Positions 48,242-58,303 of a stretch of DNA of 64,000 nucleotides are shown here, in pieces. The stretch lies in contig BSQZ01000034.1 in NCBI GenBank assembly GCA_033239005.1, positions 5,262,001 to 5,326,000 on the forward strand, read 5' to 3'. Numbering within the stretch: the stretch's first letter is position 1; each line of letters begins with the position of its first letter. Under the pieces are notes generated by a model. It was not told where the DNA came from. It was given only the letters and a program-made list of their open reading frames with translations, and searched no databases. The translations under genes were made by a program, and so were the position numbers. The DNA comes from Lamellibrachia satsuma. Taxonomy: Eukaryota > Annelida > Polychaeta > Sabellida > Siboglinidae.

Positions 48242-49338
48242 ATGGCGCCGTGCAAACGCCAGGTAAAGGCAAAACGTAATTTGGTATGTTCTAGCTGCGA
48301 TAGCTGGATAGACTTTGCAAAGTCCGGGTGTGTAAATTCGTGGGCGGAGGTGCAGGCGGATGATTTCCATTTCGTGTGTAGGGGGTGTACTACAGTGAGA
48401 TATCTGCAGGAGCAGGTGATTGAGCTAAGGCGTATGATTTTGATGATGACAGGGCAGGGTGAGACAGAAGTGAACAGAGGTGGTGAGAATGGTGAGAGCA
48501 GAGGTGGTGAGACCGAGGAGAGCAGAGGTGGTGAGACCGAGGAGAGCAGAGGTGGTGAGACCGAGGAGAGCAGAGGTGGTGAGACCGAGGAGAACAAGGA
48601 GAGCAGTGGCAATGTGAGGGAGAAAGCTGGTAAGAAGAAGAAAGATGACAGAAGGCAAAGAATGCAACAAAAGAGAGGTAAGCGGGTGAGTGGAGAGGGA
48701 TTGCCAGGTGGTAAGACGGTAAAGGTTGATGATAGGAGAGAAAGGGGGCATACTAGTAGTGTGCAACAGGAAAGGAGCTTTGCCGATGTAGTATCACAGG
48801 GAAAGCGAGGAAAGCTCGGGTATTTATGGGGGATTCCATCATTAGGAAAGTGGATAAAATTGTAAATAGAGGAGATGACATAACAGTATGCCTACCAGGG
48901 GCAAAAGTAGAGGATATAGCAGAGAAGGCAGGACAGGTCATGGGTGGTGGCACGGGAGGTGCTGTTCTCGTGCATGTGGGAACGAACAATGCAGATAAGG
49001 AGGGAACGTCAGCCATCATTGGTAAGTACAGGAGGTTGATCAAGACACTCAAAGAGGCACGAGTTGGGCAGATCGTATTGTCGGGGATATTACCAATAAT
49101 GGGAGGCAGGGGTGAGGAATATAGGAACTGTAGAAGGATGGCGATCAACACACAGGTACAGAAGGTATGTATGGAGGAGGGAGTAGGCTTCGTAGACATG
49201 TGGTTAAACTTTGTGGGAAGAGGTGACTTTTTCATGAGAGATGGACTTCATCTGACAGGGAAGGGCGCTGCAGTTCTTGCGTGTGAGTATGTTAGAGTTG
49301 TCGACGAGGGCACAGGTACCATAGATTATTTAAACTAG
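48242..49338 (+). pseudogene. LN4 ORF1: PHD-like finger + SGNH esterase, one frameshift
   Basis: Starts MAPCKRQVKAKRNLVCSSCD with all finger Cys present (CSSC...SGC...CRGC). An in-frame repeat of 24 bp (ESRGGETE, four units, 48494-48589), a Lys/Arg-rich stretch and a SFADVVSQG block follow. A single-base lesion near 48802-48812 shifts the frame; downstream are the esterase blocks FMGDSIIRK, VHVGTNNADKEG, GFVDMWLNFVGR and DGLHLTGKG, ending at TAG 49336-49338. Catalytic Ser, Asn, Asp and His blocks are present. Confidence 0.88.
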
Positions 49339-49415
49339 ATGCGCAGGGGGAACTGACAGAGAAAACTCAAAGGAGTACTACTACAAATACACATCCAAAG
49401 AAATGTTCACCAATA

Positions 49416-52197
49416 ATGTCAGACAATGAACTTAAATGTGTATGCTTAAATGCCAGGAGCATAGTAAATAAAAAAAGTGAGTTAGACATTATGGTAGCAG
49501 ATATTGATCCTCATGTAATAGGCATCACAGAATCATGGGCAAATGAAGATATAGTAGATGCTGAGTTAGCACTGACAGGCTATGTAATGTTTAGGAAGGA
49601 TAGACGAGAAAGAAGGGGAGGTGGAGTAATTTTGTATATTAAAGAATCTATCCAAGCATATGAAATTACTCTGAAAAGTGAAGCAGATAGTGTGGAAGCA
49701 ATTTGGTGTAACATAGTTACCAGGAACTCAACATTAACAATAGGAGTAGTTTATCGTAGTCCTAACATAGGAGAAGAGGAAGATGTAAAATTACAAAAGG
49801 CAATAAGGGAGGTGAGCAATGGGGAATGTGTTATAATGGGTGATTTTAACCATGGCCATATACAATGGGAATCATTAGAGAGTGCTGGAGGGGACGCCCA
49901 TCAGTTTCTACTTCTAACACAGGATTGTTTCCTTACTCAACATGTCTTGGAACCAACCAGAGGTGGGAATGTGTTAGATTTAATTTTGTCTTCTCAAAAT
50001 GAATTAGTTGACAATGTTAAAGTACACGAACCTTTGGGTTCAAGTGACCATAACCAAATCCATTTTAATATAAAAGTAAAAACAGGGAATACATATAAAA
50101 AACAATGGAGGAGGAACTTCAACAAAGGCAGATATAAAGTGATGAGAACATATCTAGCAAATATAGATTGGAATAATTTGCTGAAGAACAAGACAGCAAC
50201 AGAATGCTGGACTTGTTTAAAATATGAGATTGAGGGCATTATTGAGAAATTTATTCCATTAAGAAAACAAGGGAAAAGATCCAGGAAAAAACACCTGTCA
50301 AAAGAAGCTATTAGAAAAATTGCTCACAAACAGATGCTGTGGAAGGTCTATAAACACACTGGAAATGTAGAAGACTACACCAACTACAAAGAGGCACTTA
50401 ACCTAGCTACTACTGAAATTAGAAAATCTAAAAGAACCTTTGAACAAAAATTGCAGGTAATATAAAAATGACAGCAAGAGTTTCTATGCTTATGTAAGAG
50501 TAAACAGAAAGTTCGAGATAAGGTCGGACCAGAAAGCAACAGTGAAAACATAATTTCAGATGGGTTCCAAATGGCAGAGGTCCTGAATGAGTATTTCAGC
50601 TCAGTTTTACCACAGAAGATATCAGCTCACTTCCAGTTCCATTAACTAAATTTGAGGGCAATACATCAGAATATTTAGGGCAGTTATTTGTAACTCCTGA
50701 AATGATAGCAAAGAAAATTAAGAAGATGAAAGATAATAAATCACCTGGAGTTGATGGGATACCACCAAAACTGCTAAAGGAAATTGTTGATCAAATTAGT
50801 ACACCACTTGCAAACTTATTTAACTTGTCACTAGAAGAAGGAATAGTTCCTTCAGAATGGAAAGAAGCAAACATTACACCGCTGTTTAAGAAGGGATCGA
50901 GGAAGAAGCCAGAAAATTACAGACCAGTGAGTTTAACATCAGTTGTATGTAAATTACTTGAAACATTAATTAGAGACCACATGGTGGAATTCCTCATAAA
51001 ACATAAATTAATAAATACATCTCAACATGGATTCCTAAAAGCAAGGTCATGTCTAACCAATCTCTTATGTTTTTAGAAGAAATTACAAAGTGGGTAGATC
51101 ACGGGTCACCAGTGGATGTTGTCTACTTAGATTTTCAGAAAGCTTTCGATAAAGTGCCACATCAAAGATTGTTACTTAAACTAAAAGCCCATGGTATAGG
51201 CAATGATGTAATCAACTGGATAGAAAAGTGGCTTACACACAGAAGACAGAGAGTAATAGTAGATGGTAAGATTTCAAACTGGAAATCTGTTTTGAGTGGG
51301 GTACCACAGGGATCAGTGTTAGGCCCTATACTGTTTTTAATATATATAAATGATTTGGAGGATGACATATCTAGCAAAGTACTCAAATTTGCAGATGACA
51401 CAAAGGTATTCAGAAAGGTTACTAATGATACAGATAAACAAAGTTTACAGGATGATCTAGAAAAATTAGTTAAATGGTCAGAAAAATGGCAAATGTTATT
51501 CAATTTTGGGAAGTGTAAATGTATACACATAGGACATGGAAATATGGATGAGGAATATAAAATGGGGATGCTGTACTAGGTAGAACCACACAAGAAAAGG
51601 ATTTAGGAGTAATATTTAATGCTGACATGAAAGTTTCAGAGCAATGTGGGATTGCTGCTTCGAAAGGAAATCAAATTCTAGGCCTAATTAGGAGAACTAT
51701 CACGTATAAGGAGAAACATCTAATTGTACCCCTGTACAAAGCAATAGTTAGACCACATTTGGAATATTGTATTCAAGCATGGAGGCCATATCGTAAAAAA
51801 GACATAGATAAAGCTAGAAAGAATACAACGAAGAGCAACTAAGATGATTCCAGAATTAAGAGACCTTAGTTACGAAAGTCGCTTATTACAATGTGGTTTG
51901 ACAACACTAGAGACCAGGAGACTAAGAGGAGACCAAATAGAAGTGTTTAAAATAGTGAACGGTTATGAGGATGTTGATAGGAATATGTTCTTCAAACTTA
52001 AAGAAGGCAGTAGAACCAGAGGACACAAAGCAGCATTAGTTAAGGAGCAGTGTAGGTTGGACATGAGAAAGTACTCATTCTCACAGAGGGTGATAAATGA
52101 ATGGAACAAACTGCCAAACGATTGTGTTAATGCTAGTAGTGTGAATATGTTTAAAAATAGAATTGACAGATATCTGATAAGGGCGGGCTACACATAG
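49416..52197 (+). pseudogene. LN4 ORF2: APE endonuclease + reverse transcriptase (broken)
   Basis: The endonuclease (49416-50465) is intact, with CLNARSIVNKKSE, GITESWAN, GDFNHGHIQWE and SSDHNQIHF. Frame lesions follow near 50455, 50500 and 50610; at 51070-51075 (a T-run one base short after CLTNLLC, shared with LN5); near 51567 (one G short); and near 51812 (one extra A). The RT motifs NKSPGVDGIPPKLL, YLDFQKAFDKVPHQ, SGVPQGSVLGPILFLIYIND and FADDTK are present. The end at 52195-52197 (TAG) matches LN1 and LN5. Confidence 0.9.
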
Positions 52198-52296
52198 ATG
52201 TGAAAATTGTTGGACTCTCGATAAGCCAATGGCTTCCTTGTCCACTTGCCATCTGGAACTTGTTCGAGATGGCAATCTTGTTAAATCTTGTTAAAT

Positions 52297-52935
52297 GTGT
52301 ATTGTGGTTACTGAGATGTGCAAATGATTGTCCATATACAGAACAAGTATATGGCTTCACACATGTGCTAATATTTTCATGCGTCTTAAAACTGCATCCT
52401 CAACTAATTTAGCCTGTCGCAAATCCGGTTCGTTGATGCCCTAATGTGTAGTGTGCGAATAGTTTATGCAACGCCCGCAGTCGATTTAATAAAAAAATCC
52501 ATTTTTTTAAATCATCGAAATAATTTACTTTAGTCGTTGGTGAGGCTTAAACCAGTGGATATCTAAATGGTAAAAAAAAATGTGCGGGTCAATGAAGTTG
52601 ATGGGCGAGAGTTTTCAACGTTTCCATTTTCACTTCACTCTTCCATATATGGCAAACGTGTAAGGCTTCAGACCTGTGTGAATTCGTTGTTGATTCTTAA
52701 TGTGATACGACTGTGTGAATGAATTTCCACAGGCAGAAAAGGTGTAGAGCGTCATACCTGTGTGACTCTGTTAATGTATATTACGGGAACTTGAGAGCGA
52801 TAATGATTTTTTCAGCACAAAACAAATGCAAGACATCAATGTGAATATGTTCGTGAGTATTCAGGATTCTGAGCGTTGTGAAAGATTTTCTACATGTATC
52901 ACCAGTGTGTGACTTCACACGTGTGTGATTCCGTT
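52297..52935 (-). pseudogene. Decayed C2H2 zinc-finger array
   Basis: Minus-strand remnants: KPYTCSVYGQSFAHLSNHNT (second Cys is Tyr, near 52300-52360); SACGNSFTQSYHIKNQQRIH followed by TGLKPYTF (first Cys is Phe and first His is Gln, near 52650-52760); and SHTGDTCRKSFTTLRILNTH (near 52840-52915). The spacing and HTG-x-KPY linkers identify a tandem Kruppel-type array; every finger has lost zinc ligands and the frame is broken. LN4's tail abuts the last finger. Confidence 0.72.
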
Positions 52936-53090
52936 CATATATTTGGCATAATTTTTACCTGCAATCTAACGTGGGACGTACACGTTGGTGAAATCACAAG
53001 AAAAGCAGACAAGAGGCTGTTTCTACTGCTCCAACTCAAAAGGCCAGATGTTCCCGATAAAGACCTTTTAACAATATACGTGACGGTGGT
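52936..53090 (+). mobile_element. Short LINE reverse-transcriptase fragment
   Basis: The plus strand encodes FGIIFTCNLTWDVHV, EITRKADKRLFLLLQLKR and DLLTIYVTVV, the thumb-region pattern G....LTW..H......KA..RL..L..LKR...... DL...Y of LINE RTs, of a non-CR1 type. Confidence 0.7.
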
Positions 53091-53642
53091 CACACGCTGG
53101 AATAGACTTGCCCTGCATGGCCGACCTCGCTCACACATAATATGCCAAGTGATTTATATAACTCTTTCAATTCCATTAGTTTCGTACAAGATAACGACGA
53201 GGATATTAATCCATTAATTATTCAAGTGTTGTGAAAATGTCGCCTGTTTTGGTTCATTACAGTTAATTGCATTGCATTAAGTGCTACTTTTGTAAACCGT
53301 GCATGTTCGTGGGTGGATGGTGCTAAACAGATTAGGACCACTCTATATGTATATTCTGAAACATTTATTTCGGTCGTAGCTGATTTGACCTTATAATTAT
53401 TGAAGAACTTAAAATATATTTTATCAATATGAAGGCGATAGAAAATTTTCACCTCTCCATATTAACAAATACAACTTTTTTCTTTTTTTTGAAAAGAAGA
53501 TATGTCACGATTTATACAGTCGATCTCAAGACATAATCAACTAATTCCAATTTGTGTCTTATCACCATAGTCAGAAGTGTTTCATGTAAGCCACGTATTT
53601 CTTGGTTGGTGATGTGGTATGTATATGGAATGTGCCAAAAGG
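53091..53642. other. Flank duplicate, no gene
   Basis: 53165-53330 aligns with 47218-47385 upstream of copy D. Nothing else recognised. Confidence 0.5.
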
Positions 53643-53960
53643 AAAAGGTAAAGGGATGTTCTTATATAGCGCGATGCCCAGTTAGCAGGACCGTTACAAG
53701 CGCTTTTGACTTCACCCCTGGCATAATTTGTTATTCCAAAACAAACTCGACTTTTCTTAGAAGAATTCAGCCACGCTGCTGTTATTGCACGACGACTACT
53801 CGTTCAACTGTCCACCACTGTCTGCAGTCATGTATTAATTTATACTGCTGAGCGAACTGAGATAAGTGAACGGAATTGCCCTAGCTTGAAACGGCAGCAG
53901 GTGGAATCGAACCCGGGTTCTCTCGATTGGCAGTCATATGTTTCACAACCATGGAGGAAT
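53643..53960 (-). mobile_element. tRNA-derived SINE, copy 1
   Basis: On the minus strand a tRNA-like head with a B box GGTTCGATTCC (complement of 53903-53913) and an AATCGAGAGAACCCGG stem precedes a body containing an AGCGCTT step and a tail ending in ACCTTTTCC. Copy 2 lies at 57738-58069. Confidence 0.72.
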
Positions 53961-54129
53961 AGTGATACTATCAGAGACCTCGCGAACTGCACCTTTGATG
54001 TTGGTGAAATATGTTTGTCTTTCTAGACTAGTATTAGTCTAGCCAGTATTGCGAAATAATCTCAGGGATAATTGCTGATGTTTAAAGGAGTTGACGGTCT
54101 CACGTTCCTGATCGTTGACTGTTATTTGG
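53961..54129. other. Flank duplicate
   Basis: Aligns with 47411-47590 (shared GTGATACTATCAGAG and GGAGTTGACGGTCTC blocks). Confidence 0.5.
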
Positions 54130-54585
54130 CTGTTTAGTCAATTGTGTTGTTTATCATATTTTTTGGTTTATCCCTACTGATTTCCCTGCTGAATTCAGAT
54201 GACGGCTCCTCTAGACGAGTCACAAGTTAAGTACGTTCTTGTTGTTCACCTGCTATTCCTGCTATGTCATCTGCAAATAGTTAATTTGTGATTATCCTTC
54301 CTCCAATGCTTACCGTGTCTACGTGGTCTGCAAGGGCTTCTGCGTGATCCGTTCTTGAAATGTGTTAAAAAGTGTACGAGAAATGAATTGGTCGACGGTG
54401 TTTCCAAATATTGATGTGTGTTCTCATTATACCCATAAAACAGTGTGTCAAACTCTATCAAATGATTTCTTGAAGTCAATAATAAAGATAGAATTAGTTT
54501 TGTTGTTGTTTGTATTTCTACACAGAACACGCTGGTTGAACATTTGTTCTGCTTGACTCTGTTTAGGAATACTTTCCGCATAACA
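54130..54585 (-). mobile_element. LINE reverse-transcriptase fragment (non-CR1)
   Basis: Minus-strand frames give NQRVLCRN, SIFIIDFKKSFDRV, VSIGGRIITN, LFADDIAGIAGEQQE and EISRDKPKNM: RT motif A (DFKK.FDRV) through the FADD active site and the K block. Stops and shifts throughout. Confidence 0.78.
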
Positions 54586-54619
54586 CTTAGTATTTATTAT
54601 ATGGTTTATAGTCTCCCAT

Positions 54620-54855
54620 TTTATAGTTTACACCCAAATTCCCGTGTCCTGTATGTGGGCATATCCAGTTCCTAAAATTGAATAACATCTGCTGTTTCTC
54701 AGACTATTGAACGAATTTGTCTATATCGTTTTGCAGATGTTGTTTATCACCAACATTATTAAACCTTCTAAACACTTTTGTGTCATTAGCAAATTCCAGT
54801 ACGTTGCTTTTTATATTATCGTCATTGATACATACTAAGAATAATTTCAGTCTGA
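54620..54855 (-). mobile_element. CR1-type LINE fragment LN6
   Basis: The minus strand gives FLVCINDDNIKSNVLEFAND, TKVFRRF, DKQHLQNDIDKFVQ and TGHGNLGVNYKMGD, matching the FADDTK-to-YKMGDT part of LN1 ORF2. Both ends are missing. Confidence 0.85.
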
Positions 54856-55078
54856 ATGTGAGTGTCAGAAGGCAGAAATGTGTATAGAAACGGTCTGTCA
54901 TATCAACTGTGGACATTAATAAATTGCAATTTACAAAGTGCTCTTTCTCGCTCTTGTTTACAGCAATGTTAAAAATAAAATACGCATTAATGCTGCGTTA
55001 ACGTATAGCAGTTCACTTAGTGTTATTCATTAGTTGCAAGTGTTGTCATTAAACCGTGTTCTGTTTGAATAATTTATC
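54856..55078. other. Intergenic
   Basis: Nothing recognised. Confidence 0.4.
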
Positions 55079-55984
55079 CGCGTCTAGGTAGGAGCGATGT
55101 CCCTACACCTACATCTAGGTAGGAGCGATGTCCCTACACCCACGTCTAGGTGGGAGCGATGTCCCTATACCCACGTCTAGGTAGGATCGATGTCCCTACA
55201 CCCACGTATAGGTAGGAGCGATGTCCCTACACCCACGTCTAGGTAGGAGCGATGTCCCTACACCCACGTCTAGGTGGGAGCGATGTCCCTACACCCACGT
55301 CTAGGTAGGATCGATGTCCCTACACCCACGTCTAGGTAGGAGCGATGTCCCTACACCCACGACTAGGTGGGAGCGATGCCCCTACACCCACGTCTAGGTA
55401 GGAGCGATGTCCCTACACCCACGTCTAGGTGGGAGCGATGCCCCTACACCCACGTCTAGGTGGGAGCGATGTCCCTACACCCACGTCTAGGTGGGATCGA
55501 TGTCCCTACACCCACGTCTAGGTGGGAGCGATGTCCCTACACCCACGTCTAGGTAGGAGCGATGCCCCTACACCCACGTCTAGGTGGGAGCGATGTCCCT
55601 ACACCCACGTCTAGGTGGGAGCGATGTCCCTACACCCACGTCTAGGTAGGAGCGATGTCCCTACACCCACGACTAGGTGGGAGCGATGCCCCTACACCCA
55701 CGTCTAGGTAGGAGCGATGTCCCTACACCCACGTCTAGGTGGGAGCGATGCCCCTACACCCACGTCTAGGTAGGAGCGATGTCCCTACACCCACGTCTAG
55801 GTGGGAGCGATGCCCCTACACCCACGTCTAGGTAGGAGCGATGTCCCTACACCCACGTCTAGGTAGGAGCGATGCCCCTACACCCACGTCTAGGTAGGAG
55901 CGATGTCCCTACACCCACGTCTAGGTGGGAGCGATGTCCCTACACCCACGTCTAGGTGGGAGCGATGTCCCTACACCCACGACT
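55079..55984. repeat. 31-bp minisatellite, about 29 units
   Basis: Unit ACGTCTAGGTGGGAGCGATG plus TCCCTACACCC; starts at 55081 and 55112 are 31 bp apart. Variation is limited to GTAGG/GTGGG, AGCGATG/ATCGATG, GTCCC/GCCCC and CGTCT/CGACT. GGGA-N6-TCCC in each unit can pair as a small hairpin. Confidence 0.96.
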
Positions 55985-56183
55985 CCCGGAAAACGTATGG
56001 CGTACATTACCTCATCAGAAACCTACGTACGACCGGGTGTACGCCGATGAACGATTCTTAGCTTAATATTGCATGTATTTTTTAACGTCGACACACTAAC
56101 ACATGCCCTTGCATTATTGTTGGGAATTGGTAAAATGTTCATGGTCGATAAATGGCATATCTAACCGATCGATTATAGATTAA
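55985..56183. other. Intergenic
   Basis: Nothing recognised. Confidence 0.4.
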
Positions 56184-56189
56184 TAAAAA

Positions 56190-56258
<69 letters not shown>
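56184..56258. repeat. Poly(A) run passing into (TA)n
   Basis: About 23 A residues followed by about 26 TA units. No element was recognised immediately upstream, so it is not claimed as a retroposon tail. Confidence 0.9.
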
Positions 56259-56261
<3 letters not shown>

Positions 56262-56700
56262 AGTTTATATTTTATATTTGTACGTCGACCTGTAGCAATA
56301 TCTAGAAATGAAAGAGAAACAAAACTGTTTATTGGACTCACGTCCAATTCTTTCATTATTTCATTCTTTTCCAATCGTCAATGAAACAGCACTGCCTTCC
56401 ATCAATGCAGTAAACGACTTGTTGGAAGGGCAATAAGCAAACAAGTCATTACCAAAAACTCTCATAATACACAAGGATGTGTCCGTTTGTTTACGCAAAT
56501 TTTTGCAATGTAACTTTTGGAAACAATATATGGTCTATTTCTGGACGCTTCCACAAACAGAAATTCTCACGATAGCTCATCAGATGCCATTTAACGACAC
56601 ATAATAAACAAATAATTAATGGAACATTAACAGCCATTACCTAGTGACAAGATGATGGGAATGAAGCATGCTAAATGTGATTAGTTGTCAGCCCACGAGT
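56259..56700. other. Upstream region of receptor copy E
   Basis: No gene or element recognised. Confidence 0.4.
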
Positions 56701-56702
56701 CC

Positions 56703-56711
56703 TGTATATAA
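56703..56711 (+). promoter_or_regulatory. Candidate TATA box of receptor copy E
   Basis: GTATATAAT lies about 95 bp upstream of the preferred ATG (56801), a plausible position for a core promoter with a 60-70-base 5' UTR. Sequence match only. Confidence 0.4.
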
Positions 56712-56800
56712 TCTAAGCGCCATAGGTTAAGCTAAGTGCCAGTTGTCATCCCCGAACACTTGATTTCATCGCCATGCTGATAACTTGCCCGCAGTTGATC

Positions 56801-57002
56801 ATGCCTACGCTGCCAGTGAGAACGTTGCTACGTTTTGTGTTGATCGCCGCCGTGTACGCTACCCAAGACCCTGGTTCATCCGCCGCCGTGTACGCTACCC
56901 AAGACCCTGTCTCACCCGCCGCCGTGTACGCTACCCAAGACCCTGGTTCACCCGCCGCCGTGTACGATGTCCAAGGTCCCGGCTCACATGTACCGCAGCA
57001 CA
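56801..57002 (+). CDS. SMB-type 7TM receptor, copy E, exon 1 (signal peptide and PGS repeats)
   Basis: 67 codons plus one base, ending at donor GTAAGT (57003). MPTLPVRTLLRFVLIAAVYA is a good signal peptide; four units of VYATQDPGSPAA-type repeat follow. ATG 56801 is preferred over an in-frame ATG at 56774 because it aligns with the ATG of copy D. Splicing to 58304 is in frame (phase 1) and joins the repeat region to the Ser/Thr repeats. Confidence 0.88.
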
Positions 57003-58303
57003 GTAAGTAAAAGCACATTGTGAAGTTTGAGTAGGAGGCGTGCGGCTGTTAATTGTTAAATGTTATTGATATTGTATTCATCATTACTATACTAGGGGTG
57101 TTGGGAGGGCGATGTTAACGGTAATCAATATGAATGTGCTACCAATGCTTGTGGGAAGGTGCTACTAAAGCTGGGATAAGTTGTGGTACGGGACTAGGTT
57201 AATATCACGTATTGATGAGTCGTCAGCCTACACAACATTGCTTTTCATACAATCCGAGCATCAGGATATGTCCAGTACAAATGGTTGCACTCTCGAAATG
57301 GAACAACACTTGATTATAATATTTGATAAGTCTAGATTCAATATTTCAGCTAGGGCGAAATTCACTTAATAATTTACGATATTGGATTTACATAGAGCTG
57401 CAATCACACGTTACTGGATTAGAAATCGGAGTGCAATACTAAACTGGATAAATATAATAAATAGATTAGGAGGGAAAAAACGAAGTTTGTTGATTGTTGA
57501 TTTGCAAAGTAATTCCTTGTATGTACCACCTCTGGGCGCTTGGTCCAAGGAGCTGTAAAACGCGCCCGTGGGATGGGCGTGTGCGATAATATACTTTATT
57601 TATGCGAATATTGTTTATCGTGTATCGCCTTAAATTGATACATTGATGTCACTGCTATATTATATTAGTATTAGCTTATTGTACACATTTACTTCTTTTG
57701 TCTCAGTTTCCAGTGGCTACTTTTATTTGATATAAAAGGTAAAGGTATGTTCTTATATAGCGCGGTATCCGGTCCATAGGACTGCTCAAAGCGCTTTACA
57801 CTTCACCCCCTGGCAGACCTGTTCATTCCAAGGCTATCTCAACTTCTTTGGAAAGATTCAGCCTCGCTGCAATTGCTGCGCGAAGGCTATTCGTTCACAT
57901 ATCCACCACTGTCTGTGTTGCCAGGTACTCATTTATACAGCTGAGCGAACTGTGGCAACGTGGGGTGATCAAACTTGCCAAAGGTTCGAAGCGACCGCAG
58001 TTGGATTTGAAACCGGGTTCTCTCGATTGAGAGTCCGGCCTTCTAACCGGTATGCTGTCGCGCCCCACAGGAATATTTGTATAATTGTGAAGCTCAGGTT
58101 TTAGTATGAACAGCTTATTGGGTGTTTTGCTTCTACTGCAGCCGTACTGTAACTGTATTTTAAATACGGCTCTGTCTGGCTAACAAGAAATTCTTATTTC
58201 CGAGCTTTATGGGACGGGATATCAATTAATATTTCTCGTCATTCAAAGGTGCTATATTGGTTGAACACACAGTTTGTATTTCAACAACACTTATTGTTTC
58301 CAG
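57003..58303 (+). other. Intron of receptor copy E (1301 bp, phase 1)
   Basis: Donor GTAAGT, acceptor TTATTGTTTCCAG. It contains one or two units related to the intronic minisatellite of copy D (57090-57180) and an antisense SINE (57738-58069). No coding sequence. Confidence 0.88.
57738..58069 (-). mobile_element. tRNA-derived SINE, copy 2 (in intron of copy E)
   Basis: The minus strand begins GGGGCGCGACAGCATACCGG, has a tRNA-like head with a B box GGTTTCAAATCC (complement of 58003-58014), a body with AAAGCGCTTTG-like and TATATAAGAAC steps, and a tail ATACCTTTACCTTTT. It aligns with copy 1 (53643-53960) over its length. Confidence 0.75.

Larger units (their letters stand above)
48150..52296 (+). 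mobile_element. CR1-type LINE copy LN4, nearly full length but inactive
   Basis: Short 5' UTR (a shared AACACAAAAACAG block near 48160), ORF1 at 48242-49338, ORF2 at about 49416-52197, a 3' UTR and ATCTTGTTAAATCTTGTTAA at the end. It is a different subfamily from LN1/LN2 but very close to LN5. It has about five frame lesions, far fewer than LN1, so it is younger. It separates two copies of the 47.2-kb/53.2-kb flank. Confidence 0.92.

Noticed and set aside
56184..56258. Poly(A)/(TA)n as the tail of a retroposed gene
   Set aside because: Nothing upstream is recognisable as a processed transcript and no target-site duplication is visible.
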